In this document: positions 42,944-44,861 of the stretch, in pieces
How the letters are laid out: the number at the start of each line of letters is the position of its first letter
Numbering within the stretch: position 1 is the stretch's first letter
Origin: Pseudaestuariivita rosea
GTDB taxonomy: Bacteria; Pseudomonadota; Alphaproteobacteria; Rhodobacterales; Rhodobacteraceae
Reading direction: 5' to 3'
Length of the DNA stretch: 44,861 nt
NCBI RefSeq assembly: GCF_017592335.1
Contig: NZ_JACNMP010000027.1
Location: forward strand, 1 to 44,861
Made by a program: the position numbers and the translations under genes
Notes under the pieces: generated by a model
What the model was told of the DNA's origin: nothing
What the model saw: only the letters and a program-made list of their open reading frames with translations
Database searches by the model: none

Positions 42944-44452
42944 GTGGCCCTGACACCCTCTTTCAGTGATTTCCAGGCGGGGTTCGACGCCGGTCGCAAT
43001 CAGCTGGTCTACACCCGTCTGGCCGCCGATCTGGACACGCCCGTGTCGTTGATGCTGAAACTGGCCGGTGCCGCCAAAGACAGCTTTATCCTGGAAAGCG
43101 TAACGGGCGGCGAGGTCCGCGGTCGCTACTCGATCGTCGGCATGAAGCCCGACGTCATCTGGCAATGCCACGGCACGACCTCGCACATCAACCGTCAGGC
43201 CCGCTATGACACGGATGCGTTTGAGCCGCAGGATGCCCCGCCCCTGGACGCCCTGCGCGCCCTGATCGCGGAAACACAGATCGACATGCCCGATGATCTG
43301 CCCGCCGCCGCCGCGGGGCTGTTCGGGTATCTGGGCTATGACATGATCCGGCTGGTCGAACGCCTGCCCGATATCAACCCCGACCCCCTTGGCCTGCCCG
43401 ACGCCGTGCTGATGCGCCCCTCCGTTGTTGCGGTGCTGGATGGCGTCAAGGGCGAGGTCATATTGGTGTCCCCCGCCTGGGTGTCATCTGGTCTGTCCGC
43501 CAAAGCGGCCTATGCCCAGGCGGCCGAACGTGTCTCGGACGCCCTGCGCGATCTGGAACGCGCGATGCCGTCGGTGTCACGGGAAATGCGCGACACACAG
43601 GCCCCGTCCGAACCGGTGTCGAATTTCACCAAAGACGGCTACAAGGCCGCGGTCGAAAAGGCCAAGGATTACATCCGCGCCGGCGACATCTTTCAGGTCG
43701 TGCCCGCCCAACGCTGGACGCAGGAATACCGCGAACCGCCTTTCGCGCTCTACCGGTCCCTGCGGCGCACCAACCCGTCGCCCTTCATGTTCTTTTTCAA
43801 CTTCGGCGGCTTTCAGGTCATCGGCGCCAGCCCCGAAATCCTGGTGCGCGTCTTTGGCAATCAGGTCACGATCCGCCCCATCGCGGGCACCCGCCGCCGG
43901 GGCAAAACGCCCGAAGAAGACAAAATGCTCGAGGCCGATCTGCTGGCCGATCAAAAAGAGCTGGCCGAACACCTGATGCTGCTGGATCTGGGCCGCAATG
44001 ACACCGGCCGCGTGTCGAAAATCGGCACCGTCCACCCGACCGAGGAATTCATCGTCGAACGCTACAGCCACGTGATGCACATCGTGTCGAATGTGGTGGG
44101 CGAACTGTCTGACGACCACGATGCCCTGTCAGCCCTGCTGGCCGGTCTGCCCGCAGGAACCGTCTCCGGCGCGCCCAAGGTCCGCGCGATGGAAATCATT
44201 GATGAGCTTGAGCCTGAAAAGCGAGGCGTCTACGGCGGCGGCTGCGGCTATTTCGCGGCCAATGGCGACATGGACATGTGCATCGCCCTGCGCACCGCTG
44301 TGGTCAAGGACGACAAGCTTTACATCCAGGCAGGCGGCGGCATCGTCTATGACAGCGACCCCGAAGCCGAGTGGCAGGAAACCGTCGACAAATCCCAGGC
44401 CATCCGCAAAGCCGCCGAAGATGCAGCGCGTTTTACGGGCAGCGGGAACTGA
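42944..44452 (+). CDS. trpE: anthranilate synthase component I
   Basis: 502 aa starting with GTG 42944 (AAGGCGG upstream). Chorismate + glutamine-derived ammonia gives anthranilate, the first step of tryptophan synthesis. The N-terminal regulatory site LES motif is SFILESV; the chorismate-binding domain shows FQVVPAQRW, PIAGTRRRGKTPEED, LMLLDLGRNDTGRVSKIG, AGTVSGAPKVRAMEIIDELE and KRGVYGGGCGYFAANGDMDM. Trp feedback inhibition is expected. The trpG/trpD/trpC genes that usually follow in this group are not visible: the downstream 400 bases hold repeats and an IS630-type transposase end. Confidence 0.96.
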   Translation: MALTPSFSDFQAGFDAGRNQLVYTRLAADLDTPVSLMLKLAGAAKDSFILESVTGGEVRGRYSIVGMKPDVIWQCHGTTSHINRQARYDTDAFEPQDAPPLDALRALIAETQIDMPDDLPAAAAGLFGYLGYDMIRLVERLPDINPDPLGLPDAVLMRPSVVAVLDGVKGEVILVSPAWVSSGLSAKAAYAQAAERVSDALRDLERAMPSVSREMRDTQAPSEPVSNFTKDGYKAAVEKAKDYIRAGDIFQVVPAQRWTQEYREPPFALYRSLRRTNPSPFMFFFNFGGFQVIGASPEILVRVFGNQVTIRPIAGTRRRGKTPEEDKMLEADLLADQKELAEHLMLLDLGRNDTGRVSKIGTVHPTEEFIVERYSHVMHIVSNVVGELSDDHDALSALLAGLPAGTVSGAPKVRAMEIIDELEPEKRGVYGGGCGYFAANGDMDMCIALRTAVVKDDKLYIQAGGGIVYDSDPEAEWQETVDKSQAIRKAAEDAARFTGSGN

Positions 44453-44741
44453 GCTTCGATATTATTTAGCACAAAAAGCTGAGGGCAGCGACCGTCCGCG
44501 GGTGGGCGTGAAGCGCCCGCCGTCGTGCTGGAAGCACGCCTGCGGCGTGACGGGGGCGGGTCGGCGCGGCCCGGTGGTGCCCACCGGGCGAGGTCTTCAA
44601 AACAAACATTTGTGAACTTGGTGCATCGTTCTAACCATCCGCAGTCCCGGACTTGATCCGGGACCTCTGACCATCCGACATTTTTGAAACGCAGCCCTAG
44701 CCATTCGCTCAAGACAGCGCCACCGCTAGAGCAAGATGAGA
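44453..44741. other. gene-free stretch after trpE, rich in inverted repeats
   Basis: 289 bases with several stem-loops: CCCGGTGG-TGC-CCACCGGG near 44571-44589, GC-rich dyads around 44510-44550, and a REP-like palindrome at 44644-44664. No gene. The GC-rich dyads could terminate trpE transcription. Confidence 0.5.
44644..44664. repeat. REP-like palindrome, copy 2
   Basis: GTCCCGGA-CTTGA-TCCGGGAC, same as 15946-15966 apart from one loop base; both are followed by ACCT-TGAC-like sequence. A dispersed extragenic palindrome. Confidence 0.7.
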
Positions 44742-44861
44742 TCAGGTTGAAGCGTATCCTGAGTTGACAAGGTAATTCGCACATTCCTGCGGGGTGAAGC
44801 GGTCGAGCAGCTTACCGATCCTGCGCCATGTTGCCTCTATCGTGCGTTCGGCGGCGTCTCG
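44742..44861 (-). CDS. IS630-family transposase, C-terminal end (cut by window edge)
   Basis: On the minus strand the last 39 codons read AAERTIEATWRRIGKLLDRF then TPQECANYLVNSGYAST and stop at 44744-44742. This is the characteristic end of IS630/Tc1-mariner-type DDE transposases (RTI..LW..IG.lL..F.p.EC.nyf...GY). The catalytic domain lies outside the window. Orientation is opposite to trpE. Confidence 0.8.
   Translation of the reverse strand, partial: RDAAERTIEATWRRIGKLLDRFTPQECANYLVNSGYAST

Noticed and set aside
1-44861. CRISPR arrays, rRNA operons, riboswitches
   Set aside because: No regularly spaced direct repeats, rRNA sequence or recognisable riboswitch core was seen on reading through both strands.

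Overview
The window looks like a chromosome segment of a marine Rhodobacteraceae/Roseobacter-type alphaproteobacterium. This rests on protein families, on the order ppi (SurA/PpiD-type) then trpE, on PutA paired with a divergent Lrp-type regulator, and on the tRNA-Pro / DUF192 / double cold-shock / pdxH / fabI neighbourhood. No species call is made. The window has two halves: an accessory, AT-richer and decayed half (1-~13,000) and a compact, GC-richer core half (~13,300-44,450).

Accessory half. A tRNA-Cys(GCA) gene (11531-11604, minus strand) is the integration site of at least two elements in tandem. A perfect 47-bp copy of its 3' part, from the anticodon stem to CCA, lies at 2411-2457. Each copy is preceded on its left by an integrase module of the same design: DNA-binding-type protein, ~70-aa protein, tyrosine recombinase. 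Element A (left, incomplete) ends with an intact integrase (1284-2336). Element B (2411-~11530) ends with an integrase frameshifted at an A8 run (10414-11449). Element B carries a frameshifted winged-helix gene, a truncated IS1182-type transposase, a two-gene cargo of a predicted periplasmic protein and a 902-aa RTX-like calcium-binding protein, a truncated IS3-type transposase, and the last third of a nuclease-domain protein cut off by that IS. Just beyond the tRNA is a RelE/Xre-type toxin-antitoxin pair with a perfect operator-like palindrome, then ~800 bp of debris.

Core half. In order: fadD and a BASS-family transporter; a glycine betaine/proline ABC system (proX-proV-proW, minus); a thiE-like gene coupled to a frameshifted M50 peptidase; trmJ; divergent putR-like/putA; a translationally coupled trio (Asp/Asn beta-hydroxylase, alpha/beta hydrolase, ABC exporter); a two-component system with an upstream P-loop protein; copA-cueR with a recognisable CueR operator; tRNA-Pro; DUF192 and a double cold-shock gene; pdxH; fabI-lysE-gpt-aminotransferase; ppi-trpE. 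The right edge holds the 3' end of an IS630-type transposase just after trpE, and the left edge holds the 5' end of an IS3-type orfA.

Most interesting points: the tandem tRNA-Cys islands with shared subterminal repeats; the secreted cargo pair, which could be a toxin with an immunity-like partner (inference only); two or three frameshifted genes (integrase, M50 peptidase, winged helix); and the hydroxylase-hydrolase-ABC trio. All family assignments come from reading motifs; no database search was run.
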